The position numbers and the translations under genes are program-made. From the NCBI GenBank assembly GCA_964493995.1, contig CAZBQD010000005.1, positions 1 through 64,000 of the forward strand: a stretch of 64,000 bases of DNA, given 5' to 3'. The stretch comes from GCA-002282575 sp964493995. Lineage in GTDB: Bacteria; Pseudomonadota; Gammaproteobacteria; Thiomicrospirales; Thiomicrospiraceae. The notes beneath the pieces were generated by a model. The model had not been told where the DNA came from and made no database searches. It was given only the letters and a program-made list of their open reading frames with translations. Each line of letters opens with the position of its first letter. The stretch's first letter is position 1. Below, one piece after another: positions 62,219-64,000 of the stretch.

Positions 62219-62932
62219 TTAATAAATATATTTATTTAAATACTTAATAATTCTTTGATAATCCTCAATATAGTCAATTTCAGCCCAAAACCTACCACTT
62301 ATATCCTTGACATTAACTACCGCCCCATTATCAATGGTTCTATAAATAACATCCTCCCACCAAAAATTGTAATTTTCTTTTGAAATATGATCTAATATGT
62401 TCTGTCGGAATTCTACTAAATAGTCACGACTCAATCGCGCGATACCCACGTATTCACCTGTGGTTTCATCATTACTAAGATCTTTGCCATATTTCTTTAA
62501 TATATTACCTTCCCAAGACAAACGATAGTCAGCATCAATAACTCTTGAGCTATCAGCAAGCATCAAAGGTGACATACTCTCTTCTAATAGTATATCTACA
62601 ATTGAGTCCTCCAAGAAAACATCACCATTCATGATGATCATGTCTTCACCAACGAGGAAATCTCTAGCAAACCATGCGGAAGCTATAGAGTTAGTTACTC
62701 GATAAAAAGGATTAAAATAACGCGTATATTGAAAACCTTCCAAAGCATGATGAATGAACTTTTCTTGGTAACCACTCACAAGACCAATATTAGTGATACC
62801 CTTACGATTAAGAAGTTCAAAAGTATAACGAATTAGTGGTTTTCCGTTAATATCAACACAACATTTCGGCTGGTTTTGCAAATGACGACTAATGCGACTG
62901 CCATATCCCGCGGCCATAATTAATACTTTCAT
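62219..62932 (-). CDS. LicC/PntC-like sugar- or phosphonate-activating cytidylyltransferase
   Basis: Nucleotidyltransferase with the signature LIMAAGYGSR...QPKCCVDINGKPLI, MNGDVFLED as the metal-binding site and the C-terminal FWAEIDYIEDYQ, very like choline-phosphate cytidylyltransferase LicC. PntC, which makes CMP-aminoethylphosphonate, is of the same family and is paired or fused with an aminoethylphosphonate transaminase, as here. Length of 237 aa. AT-rich compared with the rest of the window. ATGA overlap with the aminotransferase gene. Confidence 0.78.
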   Translation of the reverse strand: MKVLIMAAGYGSRISRHLQNQPKCCVDINGKPLIRYTFELLNRKGITNIGLVSGYQEKFIHHALEGFQYTRYFNPFYRVTNSIASAWFARDFLVGEDMIIMNGDVFLEDSIVDILLEESMSPLMLADSSRVIDADYRLSWEGNILKKYGKDLSNDETTGEYVGIARLSRDYLVEFRQNILDHISKENYNFWWEDVIYRTIDNGAVVNVKDISGRFWAEIDYIEDYQRIIKYLNKYIY

Positions 62933-63999
62933 TTGCGAACATCCTTAACAATACTTTCCAGACCATGAATCAATATATCAATATCAGCTATACTCATGTG
63001 ACCCATGTGTGAAACACGGAATAATAGATCCTTAAGAGTACCTCCATTGGGAGCAACCACACAATCAAAATCTGATTCAAGACGGGACACAATCAAACTA
63101 GCTTGAATGTTCTTGGGAGCACAAACAGCCGTCATCGCATTAGGCATATTCTTTGAATAAGTCTCAAAATTCAATTGTACAATCCTAGAACGGAAATAAG
63201 TGGCTAAATCCTTTGCTTTATTAATCGAATGTTCGATACCAGTTCGCTCTAACTCATTTAATCTAGCATAAAGCTGTAAAAAAATACTGACGGCAGGTGT
63301 AAAAGGTGTTTGTCCTCTCACACCATTTTCTAAGTATTCAATAAAATCTAAATAGAAAAAGTTGTTAGATGGATTAATTCTTTCTATAGCAATAGGACTC
63401 AGCACAACCATTGCCAAACCTGGCGGCAGCGCCAATCCCTTGTGCGATGATAAAATCAAAACGTCAATATATTGACTCGACATGTTAATTTCATCAGTAA
63501 CAAAAGCACTTATTGCATCAACAATATGCAATATTTCTTTACTCCGACAATAAGCACCGGATTTTTCTATGTCATATAAATGACCAATACTGGTTTCGTG
63601 AGCATTAATTAATAGACCGCATAAACCATCTGATAATGAGTTTAAAATCACTCCATCGGATAAATCATCTCTATCTACTTGAATGCTATCAACTGGAATA
63701 CGATGGCGATGACAAATATCAACAAAACGCTGACCAAATGATCCGCCGTTGATAACTGCAACAGGGGTCTCGGATGTAAACAGATTGACAATTGATGCCT
63801 CCATGGCTGCCGTACCTGATGCCGTAAGAAAAACAACTCGACTATTCTTTGGTGCAGAAACCAAACTTAATAAATTCGTTTCACACATTAACATCAAATC
63901 TGAAAAATCCTGATTACGAAAATATGGTGTTTGTTGTGCTCCTATTTTCAATATATCGGGAGACATCATGACAGGACCTGGCGTAAATAATCGCTTATT
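62929..63999 (-). CDS. PhnW-like class V aminotransferase, cut by the window edge
   Basis: PLP enzyme, fold type I class V; Lys in LSSHKGLALPPG, Asp in IVDAISAFVTDE and NAHETSIGHLYDIE. The frame stays open above the first ATG (63969) and reads NKRLLFTPGPV, the normal N-terminus of 2-aminoethylphosphonate-pyruvate transaminases, so the start lies beyond 64000. Paired with the cytidylyltransferase it points to making activated aminoethylphosphonate. Alanine-glyoxylate-type aminotransferases are the alternative. Confidence 0.8.
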   Translation of the reverse strand, partial: NKRLFTPGPVMMSPDILKIGAQQTPYFRNQDFSDLMLMCETNLLSLVSAPKNSRVVFLTASGTAAMEASIVNLFTSETPVAVINGGSFGQRFVDICHRHRIPVDSIQVDRDDLSDGVILNSLSDGLCGLLINAHETSIGHLYDIEKSGAYCRSKEILHIVDAISAFVTDEINMSSQYIDVLILSSHKGLALPPGLAMVVLSPIAIERINPSNNFFYLDFIEYLENGVRGQTPFTPAVSIFLQLYARLNELERTGIEHSINKAKDLATYFRSRIVQLNFETYSKNMPNAMTAVCAPKNIQASLIVSRLESDFDCVVAPNGGTLKDLLFRVSHMGHMSIADIDILIHGLESIVKDVRK

Positions 64000-64000
64000 A

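Overview
This window is chromosomal DNA from a chemolithoautotrophic gammaproteobacterium, most likely of the Thiomicrospira / Hydrogenovibrio / Thiomicrorhabdus type. The evidence is the combination of a form II RuBisCO cluster, a form IA RuBisCO/alpha-carboxysome operon, SbtA and SulP bicarbonate transporters, and ordinary gammaproteobacterial housekeeping genes (clpB, lexA, yggS-proC-yggT, metX-metW, coaBC-dut, rpmB-rpmG, mutM, pyrE, argB). The genus is inferred. Sulfur oxidation itself is not encoded here.

Layout. 0-17.9 kb: housekeeping genes, with a textbook sigma-32 promoter before clpB, three GAAC-N4-GTTC LexA boxes before lexA, and two interspersed repeat elements. 17.9-24.6 kb: a form II RuBisCO cluster (cbbM, cbbQ2, cbbO2, an unknown 133-aa gene) followed by a LysR regulator. 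24.6-30.3 kb: a translationally coupled operon of TonB-dependent receptor, YfiR-like protein, membrane GGDEF/EAL protein and PAS-GGDEF cyclase. 30.5-46.2 kb: a CO2-concentrating superlocus. It holds sbtA-sbtB-sulP on the plus strand and, convergent to them, cbbL-cbbS-csoS2-csoS4A-csoS4B-csoS1-csoS1-acRAF-mcdA-mcdB-cbbQ1-cbbO1-protease-FKBP/iota-CA, a terminator, and a cbbR. 46.6-52.8 kb: ribosomal protein, repair and biosynthesis genes. 52.8-57.4 kb: a TolC-like protein divergent from a LapG/LapD pair (c-di-GMP-controlled adhesin release). 57.4-64 kb: a tight five-gene operon, running off the window edge, of a PhnW-like aminotransferase, a LicC/PntC-like cytidylyltransferase, a Fic-domain protein, a MurF-like ligase and a secreted HExxH protein.

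Most important observation. The carboxysome operon has no csoSCA, the normal carboxysomal carbonic anhydrase gene: csoS2 and csoS4A are only 12 nt apart. The last gene of the same operon instead encodes a cytosolic protein with a degenerate FKBP domain fused to what I recognise as an iota-class carbonic anhydrase (motifs LLPTVS and HHHSS..PE). A cytosolic carbonic anhydrase would defeat SbtA-driven bicarbonate accumulation, so I infer that this fusion is the replacement carboxysomal enzyme, possibly targeted by its FKBP part. A trypsin-like cytosolic protease with an intact triad sits just before it.

Second observation. In the right-hand operon the Fic-like and MurF-like proteins share a homologous C-terminal domain of about 180 residues. 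Together with aminoethylphosphonate-type activation genes this suggests an uncharacterised phosphonate or surface-conjugate pathway.
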